64,000 nt of DNA, from contig CAVYTO010000003.1 in NCBI GenBank assembly GCA_963771505.1, positions 1 through 64,000 on the forward strand. Reading direction: 5' to 3'. The notes beneath the pieces were generated by a model that worked only from the letters and a program-made list of their open reading frames with translations, had not been told where the DNA came from and searched no databases. The position numbers were made by a program, and so were the translations under genes. Within the stretch, counting starts at the first letter, position 1. Each line of letters begins with the position of its first letter. Shown here piece by piece: positions 51,737 to 60,432 of this stretch. The DNA is from JAJPHW01 sp963771505 (GTDB lineage Bacteria > Acidobacteriota > Terriglobia > Terriglobales > Acidobacteriaceae).

Positions 51737-52525
51737 TCAGCTCGCCTTCGGTTTGGCCATCTTCTCGTGCATGGCGCCTTTCACAGTTCCTGGAACAACG
51801 TTCGCTAGCATGCCCTCCACCTTGGTCTTGGCCGAAGCCGCATACACGTGGTCTTTGCCTGCGAGCAAAGCTTCGATTCCCTGACGCGCGACATCCTCCG
51901 GCTGGCTTTCGTTCTTTCCGGACGAGCCAACTTCCGTGTTGTCCATTCCAGCGCGATGGAAAAAATCCGTGTTAGTGGGGCCGGGCTGTAGGGCTGTGAC
52001 GGTGATGCCGGTGTCGCGCAGTTCATAGCGAAGGCTGTGCGCAAACGAGAGATCAAACGCCTTGGTCGCTGCATAGACTGCCTCGCGCGGCGCGACCATC
52101 TCGCCCGCGATGGACGCGGTAAACAGAATGCGTCCCTCGTTGCGCTCCATCATGTGCTGGACCAGGTACTTAGCCAGTTGGACCGTGCCGGCGCAATTCA
52201 GGTTCACCATGTTCAACTCTTCGTCCAAATCGGTTTCGAAAAATTGCCCGCCCACGCCTACTCCGGCATTGATGCAGGCGATGTCAACGTTTCTTCCGAT
52301 AGCAAGAACCTGTTCCCACAGGCTCTCCACCCCTTCCCGAGTCGCCAAATCGGATTGAATCTCAGTCACTTCAACGCCAGTTTTTTTGAGTTCGGCGACA
52401 GCGTCGTGCAATCTGACTCCTGCCGAGCAGACAGCAAGGTCGTAACCGCGGGACGCTAATTCCCTGGCCAGAGAAAGGCCTATGCCGCTCGATGCGCCTG
52501 TAACAATTGCAAATTGGTCTGCCAT
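51737..52525 (-). CDS. Short-chain dehydrogenase/reductase
   Basis: A 262-residue classical SDR: cofactor loop VTGASSGIGLSLARELA, NAGVGVGG, ILFTASIAGEM (Ser) and the YAATKAFDLS active-site Tyr/Lys pair (YxxxK). LQPGPTNTDFF completes the substrate loop. Expected NADP(H)-dependent oxidoreductase; no substrate evident. A gaggagaagga ribosome site precedes the ATG. First gene of the three-gene unit. Confidence 0.93.
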   Translation of the reverse strand: MADQFAIVTGASSGIGLSLARELASRGYDLAVCSAGVRLHDAVAELKKTGVEVTEIQSDLATREGVESLWEQVLAIGRNVDIACINAGVGVGGQFFETDLDEELNMVNLNCAGTVQLAKYLVQHMMERNEGRILFTASIAGEMVAPREAVYAATKAFDLSFAHSLRYELRDTGITVTALQPGPTNTDFFHRAGMDNTEVGSSGKNESQPEDVARQGIEALLAGKDHVYAASAKTKVEGMLANVVPGTVKGAMHEKMAKPKAS

Positions 52526-52621
52526 TCCTTCTCCTCGACTTAAATAAAAGTGGCCCTGCCGTAAATTAAGTATTTTTTCAGGGACGTTTGAGATGTTTGT
52601 TCGGCACAGAGGGATGTCCCG

Positions 52622-52644
52622 AAAAAACCGACCGGAAGAGTCGG
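52622..52644 (-). promoter_or_regulatory. Terminator-like hairpin in the leader of the SDR operon
   Basis: On the minus strand ccgac-tcttccg-gtcgg is followed by six T residues, about 100 bases before the SDR start. Since it lies upstream of the genes rather than after one, it could be an attenuator or the trace of an older terminator. The stem has only 5 bp, so strength is modest. Confidence 0.4.
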
Positions 52645-52735
52645 CTACCGTACGAAGGAATCGAGGCTAAAAAAGTTGGCTGCTCCGCAATGGTAAAATC
52701 GCAGGTTCGCATTTCATTCGTAAAAGGTGTTTGTC

Positions 52736-53911
52736 ATGGCTGAAGCCACTCTGCACGCCCCGTCCCCGAGCCCACTTACCGCGTTTACTGAAGACGAAGT
52801 TTTGTTTCGCGAAAATATCCGGCAATTCGCCGAAGAAAAAGTCCGCCCTCTCACCAAGGAAATGGACGAAAAGGGAGTCTTCGAAAAAGACTTGCTGCAC
52901 GAGTTTTTTCAGTTGGGATTGATGGGAATCGAGATTCCCGAACAATACGGCGGCGGCGGCGCGACCTTTTTTGAGGCTGTGCTGGCGGTGGAAGAAATGT
53001 CGCGCGTGGACGCGTCCGCTGGCGTGATCGTGGACGTGCAGAACACCCTGGTCAACAACGCCCTGCTGCGATGGACCAATGACGACCAGAAGAAGCGCTA
53101 CCTGCCGCGCATGGCCGCCGACACCTGCGGGGCCTACGCGCTCAGTGAAGCTGGATCAGGTTCCGACGCATTCGCGTTGCAGACCAAGGCCGAACTGAAG
53201 GGCAGCGACTACGTTCTCAACGGCCGCAAGCTTTGGATCACCAACGCCAAGGAAGCCGGTGTCTTCATTTTGTTCGCCACCATCGATCCGGCGGCGGGCT
53301 ACAAAGGCATTACCGCATTCATCGTGGAGAAAGACTTTCCCGGATTTACCGTCGGAAAGAAAGAAGACAAGCTCGGCATTCGCGCTTCATCGACCTGCGA
53401 ATTGATTCTTGAGGACTGCCATGTGCCGAAAAACAACGTGGTTGGTGAGCCCGGCAAGGGCTACAAGATCGCGATTGAAACCCTCAACGAAGGACGAATT
53501 GGTATCGGCGCGCAGATGATGGGTGTGGCTCGCGGCGCGTGGGAATTCGCGTCGAAATACGCGCAGGAACGCAAGCAGTTCGGCAAGAGCATCAGCGAAT
53601 TCCAGGGCGTTCAGTTTCAGATCGCGCAAATGGCGACAGAAATTGAAGCAGCGCGGCTGATGGTTTATAACGCCGCGCGGATGAAAGATGCCGGCGTCCC
53701 CTTCGTAAAAGAAGCCGCCATGACCAAACTATTCTGCTCGCAGGTGGCCGAAAGGGTAACGTCATTGGCGATTGAGATTTACGGCGGATACGGGTTTACG
53801 AAAGATTATCCGGTGGAAAAATATTGGCGCGACGCCAAGATCGGCAAAATCTACGAAGGCACATCGAACATGCAGTTGGCCACGATTGCAAAACTGGTGA
53901 TGGGGAAGTGA
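52736..53911 (+). CDS. Acyl-CoA dehydrogenase
   Basis: A 391-residue flavoprotein. FENIRQFAEE-type N-helix, then EQYGGGGATFFEAVLAVEEM, AYALSEAGSGSDAFALQT (FAD-binding), RKLWITNAKEAGVFILFA, RASSTCELILEDCHVPKNNV and the C-domain GVQFQIAQMATEIEAARLMV, IYGGYGFTKDYPVEKYWRDAK and IYEGTSNMQLATIAKLV. The Glu in the YEGTS stretch is the catalytic base of short/medium-chain enzymes. It oxidises acyl-CoA to enoyl-CoA, passing electrons to ETF. The ATG at 52736 follows aaaggtg. No other beta-oxidation genes are adjacent. Confidence 0.94.
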   Translation: MAEATLHAPSPSPLTAFTEDEVLFRENIRQFAEEKVRPLTKEMDEKGVFEKDLLHEFFQLGLMGIEIPEQYGGGGATFFEAVLAVEEMSRVDASAGVIVDVQNTLVNNALLRWTNDDQKKRYLPRMAADTCGAYALSEAGSGSDAFALQTKAELKGSDYVLNGRKLWITNAKEAGVFILFATIDPAAGYKGITAFIVEKDFPGFTVGKKEDKLGIRASSTCELILEDCHVPKNNVVGEPGKGYKIAIETLNEGRIGIGAQMMGVARGAWEFASKYAQERKQFGKSISEFQGVQFQIAQMATEIEAARLMVYNAARMKDAGVPFVKEAAMTKLFCSQVAERVTSLAIEIYGGYGFTKDYPVEKYWRDAKIGKIYEGTSNMQLATIAKLVMGK

Positions 53912-53943
53912 GTGCGGGCCTGGTCTTTGCATGATCTCGGAAA

Positions 53944-54711
53944 ATGATCATCAAAGTATCGAGTTACGTGGACGCGTACGGCGCGCGCGCCGCCCATGCC
54001 AGGAACGTCCACGAGCTTGACGGACGTGATGGTCGAGAGGCCCTGACCCGCTTCATCAACCAGACAATTCGAGAGACTCTTCACTTCCAACCTGAAGACC
54101 GCCTGCTCGACATTGGCTGCGGCGACGGCGTGCTTCTACGAATGGCCACCGAAGACGGCGTCTCCCAGGCCGTAGGCGTCCAGGCCACGGAAGCTGAGGC
54201 CGATCGCATTCGCTCGCTTGGACTCAGCGCAACTCAAGGCCTGGCCGATGCCCTTCCGTTTGCCGACTCGAAGTTCAACGTGGTCGTCTGCAACGCGGTG
54301 CTCGTGCTGGTTCCGCGCGAAAAAATTGACGCGAGTTTGCGCGAAATCGCGCGTACCGCCGAGCTAAACGCTAGAGTGTGGATTGGTGAAATTCCGGTTT
54401 CGCCCGAGATGTCCGACGTGCCCCGCCACCGTTCGGTGATGTCGATGTTGTGGTTCCTTGTGCGGAACCGAGGCCTGCGTACTTTTCTAGGAATGTGCCG
54501 GCGATTGCTCGTCCGCGGAACCCAGCGGCAGCCAGTGATTTTGAACACTGCGGCTTTAACGCAGTTCTGGGCTTCGCCGCGCGACTTCATCGCGATGGCG
54601 TCGGATGCGGGCCTCGCGCTCGAACGCTACTTTCCCTATCGGGTCATTGATTCGGCGGGCAAAATCGTGGTTTCCCCGAACAGGTACGATTACATCTTTC
54701 GCAAGTCGTAA
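53944..54711 (+). CDS. Class I SAM-dependent methyltransferase
   Basis: A 255-residue protein. Motif I is LLDIGCGDGVLLRMA (residues about 58-72), motif II GVQATEAEADRIRSLG, and LPFADSKFNVVVCNAVLVLV covers motif III/post-motif. The C-terminal region (MSMLWFLVRNRGLRTFLGM) resembles methylases that act on small lipid-like or quinone substrates. The acceptor is unknown. Start ATG at 53944 lies 33 bp after the acyl-CoA dehydrogenase. Confidence 0.87.
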   Translation: MIIKVSSYVDAYGARAAHARNVHELDGRDGREALTRFINQTIRETLHFQPEDRLLDIGCGDGVLLRMATEDGVSQAVGVQATEAEADRIRSLGLSATQGLADALPFADSKFNVVVCNAVLVLVPREKIDASLREIARTAELNARVWIGEIPVSPEMSDVPRHRSVMSMLWFLVRNRGLRTFLGMCRRLLVRGTQRQPVILNTAALTQFWASPRDFIAMASDAGLALERYFPYRVIDSAGKIVVSPNRYDYIFRKS

Positions 54712-54756
54712 CAATTGCCAGGTTCGCGCGGGCTCTCGTCTGATCAGGCCCCCCCG

Positions 54757-54786
54757 CGCAAGTCACGTCCGTAACCCGTACTGGTT
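54757..54786. repeat. 30-bp direct repeat, left copy
   Basis: The 30 bases beginning cgcaagtcacgtccgtaacc and ending cgtactggtt occur again at 58254-58283 in the same orientation, without mismatch. The two copies bracket the BNR-protein gene and the propeller pseudogene. Confidence 0.9.
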
Positions 54787-54797
54787 GTTTGCTCCGG

Positions 54798-56210
54798 TCA
54801 TCGCAGGCGAACTCCGCCGACGAAGTCCTGGGTGTCGATGCCGTTGCTGGTATCCATCCAGGCGGCGTGAAAGATTGAGCCCGCCCAGGTGTTGCCGGTG
54901 TAGTCGCCCATCCACGCCGCGTTCGGGTAGCCGTTGTTGTTCGGGTTTGAAAACGCCGTCGTCAGTTGATAGTTTGGGCCGAAGCTCAAGCCACCATCGC
55001 TGGAGAACGCCGCGAAGGCCTGGTAGCTGATATTTAAGGGATCGTTACGGCGGTCGAGCCAGCTTACGCCGACGGTTCCGTTGTCGCTGACCGAGAGCCA
55101 AGGAAAGAATTGGTCGTGTGTGGCACTCGGCGGGGCCGGGAAGACGGGATACGACCACGACACTCCACCATTGGTGGAACGCCTCACTTCGACTTGCATA
55201 TAGGAGCCGTTCCAGTTGTACATGACGACGTAAAGATTGCCAGCGTGCGGCCCGGTGCTGTTGTCCACGGCGATGACCGGGATGTTCTCGACAAAAACAT
55301 TGCTGTTTGGGAGCATCCCTGTTGAGCCGCAACAGGGGCCGGGCGAGTGGGTGAAGGCGGTTATGTACGAAGGCTTCGACCACGTGTTCCCGCCATCGGT
55401 GGACTTTGAAAACATCATATAAGCCACGGAGTTGGCGCAGTTGGCATCGGATCCATAAGTCGGGCAGTGTTCCCAGGAAAGGTAGAGCGTTCCATCTTTG
55501 CCCACGGCGATATGGGTGTTGTCATCCGAGCCGGGTGAGTTTACCAACCAACCGGCAATCGAGAGATCCCAGGTATTTCCGCCATCGCGCGAATGAGAAA
55601 CGACTACGTGGTCATTAACAAACTGGCCTCTCTTCCCGACCGCAGAGATGTAGATGCTATTTGCGTACGGGCTCGCCGGGGTGGTGTCAACTACCATCCA
55701 AGCGTAAAAAGGATAACCATTAATTTCGGTTATAGATCCTATTGCCGGCACCGGTGCACTCCAGGTAATTCCATCCGTTGATTTTTCGATCCCGATGAGA
55801 CCGAGGTAGCCATTACCATTATTTTCGTAGGAACCGCCTATGTAGGCCGTCCCGCTAAGGTCGTAGGCCGCCATGGGCTGTCCGCCATCGGGGGCGTAAA
55901 CTCCTAGCTGGGCCATGCACGTGGTTCGGTTCCAAGTCGCGCCCCCATCATCGGAGATGAAGAAGTCGGTAATACTTTGTCCGGGGCAATTGAAATCGTT
56001 GGCGCCTAGCAACAGGTGGTTGAGCTTCCCAGGGTTGGTGACAATCGGAGCATCGTTCACCAGGCTCCCTCCCTCCGACACCTGAATCGGTGTCAGGATG
56101 CAGGGTGCGGGCGAACATTGCGCGAAGTCCCCGAACGACTGAGCAACTGCTCGTTTGCCGAGCGCACACACAAAAACGAGCAATGTCCAAATCAAGATTT
56201 TCCCCGCCAT
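54798..56210 (-). CDS. Exported BNR/Asp-box repeat protein (second copy of the type)
   Basis: A 470-residue protein with signal peptide (KILIWTLLVFVCALGKRAVA). Asp-box-like repeats are ISDDGGATW, HSRDGGNTW, STDGGNTW, STNGGVSW and SSDGGLSF, spaced as propeller blades. Cys pairs (CSPAPC, SPGPCC) may form disulfides. It is related in type to the 484-residue protein at 13197-14651. Sialidase catalytic residues are not identified. The propeller pseudogene lies immediately upstream on the same strand. Confidence 0.85.
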   Translation of the reverse strand: MAGKILIWTLLVFVCALGKRAVAQSFGDFAQCSPAPCILTPIQVSEGGSLVNDAPIVTNPGKLNHLLLGANDFNCPGQSITDFFISDDGGATWNRTTCMAQLGVYAPDGGQPMAAYDLSGTAYIGGSYENNGNGYLGLIGIEKSTDGITWSAPVPAIGSITEINGYPFYAWMVVDTTPASPYANSIYISAVGKRGQFVNDHVVVSHSRDGGNTWDLSIAGWLVNSPGSDDNTHIAVGKDGTLYLSWEHCPTYGSDANCANSVAYMMFSKSTDGGNTWSKPSYITAFTHSPGPCCGSTGMLPNSNVFVENIPVIAVDNSTGPHAGNLYVVMYNWNGSYMQVEVRRSTNGGVSWSYPVFPAPPSATHDQFFPWLSVSDNGTVGVSWLDRRNDPLNISYQAFAAFSSDGGLSFGPNYQLTTAFSNPNNNGYPNAAWMGDYTGNTWAGSIFHAAWMDTSNGIDTQDFVGGVRLR

Positions 56211-56234
56211 CTTGTCCTCCCAACGCGAAACGTC

Positions 56235-58140
56235 TTACTTCAGACACTTGCCGTTTGGGTTGCTGCTGCACAGGCCGAACACATCGACCTCGGTTTGCGT
56301 TCCCATATACACCCTTCCGTTAAAAGGTGTGGGAACCGAGAGCTTTGTAGCTGGCCCGATAGTTGTTGTGACCCCGCCGCTGTTGTACAGCTCCCCGCTC
56401 GCCCCGCTGATGTTCTGAGCATTGAAGGCGTGGAGAACCGCCGCTGTAGGCATACCCGTGCAATTCGTTGGACTGTTCCTATGATTCTCGATCGCCCATA
56501 CGATGCCCGTTGTGGAAGTGTTTCCGTTGGCCGAAATGGAGGCGGTTGTTCCGTGCTGGCAGAATGTCGCATTGGAACTAAAGGTTGGTGCAGTTGGGAA
56601 CGGGCCTGGCGCGGTTGTACTCAGCTGATACATGTTAAGAGGAAGCGCGCTTAGGTTCTCCGCAACCTGGGCCGAGCCATAAACCGCGTAAGTCGTTCGA
56701 CCCACCACTTGTCCACTTCCAGTAAGTGGGCGCTCCCCAATAGCCTTGATTCTTCTCCGGCGGATTAATGGGAAGAACTATCTCTTGGACCGTGTTGTCC
56801 GTCGCATTGAACCCTTGAAGGTTATCGCGGTCGAGCGTGAAAAACTTGGATTCCTTTTCAATATGCACGAGCAGACGGCTATGACCCTGAAAAAACGAAT
56901 CCGGCAGAATCATAGTGCCACCAGAGCCCATATCCAAGTCGCTGGCGCAACGGGTGGACTGGTCGAGGGCGTAAAGTAATTGTAGACGGGCGGGTTATTT
57001 ACCAAGCTTAGCGATCCGGAAGAGCCGACAGTCAGCTTCAGCAGGCTGTTTCCGTAGTTTGCGTGAGCAGGGTCGAACGTGCCGTCCGCAGTAGCGACAT
57101 AAATGAAAGAATTGCCGTTGTTATCGGTCTCCGCAGCCAGCCCCGCCCCACTTTGCCAGATGCCGGAGCCTGTACCATTGGGGGCTGTGTTGAAAACACC
57201 CACTTGGGTGAATCCGCCCGCGCCATAGGTGTAACCCATAACCCACCCTGTCGGTTGCGTACCCATTGTCGTCCGCGCCCCGTCATAAAGCGAGAATCCT
57301 ATGTAAACAGCGTTGCCGCCTCCACTCAGAGGCAGAAGCAGCAGTCCTGGCCGTTGTAATTGTAGATTGGGGTTGAACGTCAGAGTGCCCGTGCCGGTGC
57401 CTGAAGTGCAGTCACTGCTTGACCCCACCCCTGATACAGCGGCTGAGATCGTCGTGGGGCTGTTTGGTTTCTCTTTCCCGGTTGTAACGTCGATCGCGTG
57501 CAGGAAATAGAAGATCGTCGAGGAGTTGGCATTGGGCAAAAGAGCGGAGACCACGTACATCGTTGGAGGTGAGGTCGAGGTGTCGATCACCGGGGTGCTG
57601 GTGACGCCGACATTCGGGTAGATCGTGCTCGTGGGTATGCAATTCGCGAAGATGGTGCACGGGACTGGATATCCCCCAACCACCGGGAAATCGGCCATGT
57701 TCGACTGCCAGAGCGGGGACCGGATCCGGAATTGTTGTCCGCATCGAACGCATATAAATAGTCATTTTGCGTAGCGATGAATACAACATTGCAGCTTGTC
57801 TGCGAAGCACAGTTTGAAACATTCTTTAAGCCGGCTATTGCAAGGGGCTGGGCATACACCTGGCCATTGACCGGATACTGGAAAAGCAGGCCAAACGTGC
57901 TGCTACTTACAGTCGATGGACTGAGATAGTTTCGGCAAGCTGCTGGCCGGTGCGGTAATTGTCATTGTGCCAAGTGGTGACGTTCGGGCTTGGAGATTGC
58001 GCCCAAGCCGAGGTGCTAACCGTGAAGGCGAACATGGCGAGGATTAACGACAGAACAATTGCAGTCAGCGAGAGATCGGTTCGCGGGGGGGGTACATTCG
58101 AGAGCCTCCTGATTTGCCGCCCTGCAATCATGCTCCGCAA
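56235..58140 (-). pseudogene. Exported propeller-like (PQQ/quinoprotein-like) protein gene broken by about four frameshifts
   Basis: Frame pieces read on the minus strand, in order, form one protein: signal peptide and VTTWHNDNYRTGQQLAETI (58140-57907); GLLFQYPVNGQVYAQPLAIA and CNVVFIATQNDYLYAFDADN (57859-57720); ADFPVVGGYPVPCT to YNYFTPS (57698-56970); DLDMGSGGTMILPDSFF (56937-56700); TTYAVYGSAQVAENLS to the stop (56690-56235). Each junction needs only a small indel (near 57928, 57720, 56966 and 56705). Sequence like YLYAFDA and GQVYAQPL is typical of PQQ-like propellers from Acidobacteriota. It is a pseudogene unless the indels are assembly errors. Confidence 0.75.
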
Positions 58141-58253
58141 CCTGCGAAGCGGTCAATGTAAATAAACGGATCTTCCGACATATCCGGCGCCAGCCCGCAC
58201 ATAGAGTGGACTGTCATGGCAAGGGCTGGGCCTCAGCGGCTCTCTCCCATGCA
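58141..58253. other. Upstream region of the propeller pseudogene
   Basis: Spacer before the right-hand direct repeat; it should hold the former promoter. A poly-G run (58085-58091) lies inside the pseudogene 5' end. Confidence 0.3.
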
Positions 58254-58283
58254 CGCAAGTCACGTCCGTAACCCGTACTGGTT
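58254..58283. repeat. 30-bp direct repeat, right copy
   Basis: Identical to 54757-54786 in the same orientation. See that entry. Confidence 0.9.
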
Positions 58284-58452
58284 ACCGCTAATGTGCAGCG
58301 AGTTGCAACTGGCCCCTGCCCCAAAAACGCCAAAACCGCCGTTAACTGCTTTCCTGTTAATACCTTACACCGATTCTCGCTATTGGAGTTCCGTCTGCAT
58401 TATCTGTTTGTACTTGCTGGGATAGAAGGTCAGCTGGCAAGCGGGGTGTGCA

Positions 58453-58863
58453 GTGACAAATTGTCCGATTGAGGTCCCGGTTCAGAAACCTAAGCGAACG
58501 ATGCTTCCGGTGCTGGTAGTTTTGTTCCTTCTCTCGTATGGACTGATGGCGACCCTCGTGGTCGAGCAGAACCAGACAATCGATTCGCAGCGCGGACTCA
58601 TTCGCGATCTGTTCAGCGACAGCGGAAAGCTCTTCGCATTGCAAGGCAAGATGGCGATGGGCCAACACGCCGCGCCGAAAGCGAACGCTCCCCAAGCACA
58701 TGCTCCGGCAGCCGAACCGCCAGCCGCCACGCCAAAGGCGCCGGATGCGCGAACTCGCGTTGCCGACAAGACCAGCGAAACGTTGCGCAATGCGCATCCC
58801 GAAAAGCCGCCCCGCGTGGTGGACGACGAGATGGACGGCCGCCGCGTAAAGCTGAAGATCTGA
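58453..58863 (+). CDS. Membrane-anchored hypothetical protein, 136 aa
   Basis: GTG start. One N-terminal membrane segment (RTMLPVLVVLFLLSYGLMAT) is followed by NQTIDSQRGLIRDLFSD and a Pro/Ala-rich low-complexity region, ending RRVKLKI. Probably a single-pass protein exposed to the periplasm. The family is not recognised. Confidence 0.6.
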   Translation: MTNCPIEVPVQKPKRTMLPVLVVLFLLSYGLMATLVVEQNQTIDSQRGLIRDLFSDSGKLFALQGKMAMGQHAAPKANAPQAHAPAAEPPAATPKAPDARTRVADKTSETLRNAHPEKPPRVVDDEMDGRRVKLKI

Positions 58864-58900
58864 CGAATTCGTTCGTGACCAAGTTCTGTGGATTGAAGCC

Positions 58901-59152
58901 ATGAAACTCATTGCAGCCGCACTGGTACTGTTTTCGCTCCCTAACCCGCATTTTGCTCCGCCTGTAGCGGCACCCGTTGTCGCCGCAGCCGCCAAACCGG
59001 CGCGGAAAGGCGGACGCTGGTATCTCGCGCAAACTGGCCACGCAGTCTATTGCTACGGCCCGGTGATGACTGTCCGCCAACCGGAAGGCGATTTGCGCCG
59101 CGTGGCAACTTACTGCCAGGGTGGCGATCCCATGGTTCCGCTGCGCGACTAG
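58901..59152 (+). CDS. Small exported hypothetical protein, 83 aa
   Basis: A signal-peptide-like start (KLIAAALVLFSLPNPHF) is followed by a Pro/Ala stretch and GGRWYLAQTGHAVYCYGPVM with two Cys that could pair. It lies 37 bp after the preceding small gene in the same direction. Not recognised. Confidence 0.6.
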   Translation: MKLIAAALVLFSLPNPHFAPPVAAPVVAAAAKPARKGGRWYLAQTGHAVYCYGPVMTVRQPEGDLRRVATYCQGGDPMVPLRD

Positions 59153-59206
59153 GTTCGAGTCGTCCCTTTCACGCCTGCCAGCATAGATTCCCGTAAACTC
59201 GTCTGT

Positions 59207-59566
59207 ATGGGCAAGTACGAGCGTCACGTTTTTATTTGTGGAAACCAGCGCGAGCCAGCAAGTGCGCGCGGCAGTTGCGATCCCAGCGGCAAAGGCGAGC
59301 TTCAGAAGGCTTTCAAAGACCGGTTGCACGAGTTGGGTTTGAAGCGGAAAGTCCGAGCCAACAAGTCCGGCTGCCTGGATCAATGCGAACACGGGCCTAC
59401 CGTCGTGGTTTACCCGGAGGCGGTCTGGTACGGCCGCGTACAACTTTCGGACGTGGAGGAAATCGTAAGCTCGCATCTGGTGGGGGGAAATCCGGTGGCG
59501 CGTCTTGTACTATCGGAAGCCTGCATCAATACGCCGGAGTGTGCGCACAAACGCGGTAAGGGCTAG
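59207..59566 (+). CDS. Thioredoxin-like [2Fe-2S] ferredoxin
   Basis: A 119-residue protein with HVFICGNQREPASARGSC near the N-terminus and ANKSGCLDQCEHGPTVVVYP in the middle. Cys11, Cys24, Cys56 and Cys60 follow the spacing of the thioredoxin-fold [2Fe-2S] ferredoxins (NuoE-like). The electron partner is not evident in the neighbourhood. Confidence 0.88.
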   Translation: MGKYERHVFICGNQREPASARGSCDPSGKGELQKAFKDRLHELGLKRKVRANKSGCLDQCEHGPTVVVYPEAVWYGRVQLSDVEEIVSSHLVGGNPVARLVLSEACINTPECAHKRGKG

Positions 59567-59662
59567 CGTAACCCGCGCCAGCAGAGGGAATTGCGAAATG
59601 TCCGCGCCGCTTGCGTCGCGGGACTATACTGATTTTGGTTCGGTTCGGTCGAGGTCTCTGCA

Positions 59663-60043
59663 ATGCCGTCCGGGATCTACAAAAGGCTGTTCCTCCTCAC
59701 TCTGCTAGCGTCAGCGGTTCTTGCAACGCAGACTCCCGCACTTGGCCAGGCAAAGAACGGCTACCGGCAAGCCACGATCGTCAGCGTTCGGCAGAACGCG
59801 CGCAATGGCTCGCTTTTAAGCCGTTATTCTTCGACGCATGTCTTTAACATGGACTTCACCGTTCGCCTCGAAGGACACAATTATTGCGCCGACTACCAGA
59901 CCATCGTTCTTGATGAAGCAGGAGACCTGAGAAAGTCGTCAGCGAAGGAAGTCTCTATCGAGATGCTCGGGAACCGCATGATCGTGATCCTGCCGAGCGG
60001 AAGAAAAATCCGCGCACAGCTGGCGGACAACGCCCAGTGCTGA
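59663..60043 (+). CDS. Exported hypothetical protein, 126 aa
   Basis: A signal peptide (KRLFLLTLLASAVLATQTPA) is followed by a small beta-rich domain (YRQATIVSVRQNA ... FTVRLEGHNYCADYQTIVLD ... MIVILPSGRKIRAQLAD). Two Cys could pair. Proteins of this kind are common in Acidobacteriota and without known function. Confidence 0.65.
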   Translation: MPSGIYKRLFLLTLLASAVLATQTPALGQAKNGYRQATIVSVRQNARNGSLLSRYSSTHVFNMDFTVRLEGHNYCADYQTIVLDEAGDLRKSSAKEVSIEMLGNRMIVILPSGRKIRAQLADNAQC

Positions 60044-60432
60044 GTCCGAGCCGCTTTTCCAAAACAATTTAGGGTTTTCCACCTTTTTTCCGTGAAGTCA
60101 TATACCGAATACAGGGTTTTCCCTATAGACTAAAAACAGTAGTCGACCTCAAACTATGGGTAGAGGTTTGACTGGCCAAACTGGCTGAAACCAAGGCTGG
60201 AGGCCGAATTGAAGGGAACGCCACGGAGTTGACATGGAAAAAGTATTGAAATCGATCTTGAATGCCACTGTGTTTGTGTTGGGCCGATGCTTTCGCGTCG
60301 CCAGACATTTACGACAGGGCGTAGCCAGTCACACCTAACGTCGCTAGTCTAATTTTCATTTCTTAACTGAGTTGGAAAATGACGTTCGCGCTTAGATCTG
60401 GCCCCCGGCGCAGAAACTTAATTTTCTATTTC
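60044..60432. other. Non-coding stretch with gggttttcc motifs
   Basis: The sequence tagggttttccacc at about 60069 and cagggttttccctat at about 60112 are related and may be regulatory. Apart from the small frame at 60234, no gene is recognised. Confidence 0.35.
60234..60338 (+). CDS. Possible small protein, 34 aa
   Basis: ATG at 60234 is preceded by cacggagttgac, a ggag with 5-base spacing. It encodes EKVLKSILNATVFVLGRCFR followed by VARHLRQGVASHT: a short amphipathic, basic peptide. Only the ribosome site and an uninterrupted frame support it. Confidence 0.3.
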   Translation: MEKVLKSILNATVFVLGRCFRVARHLRQGVASHT

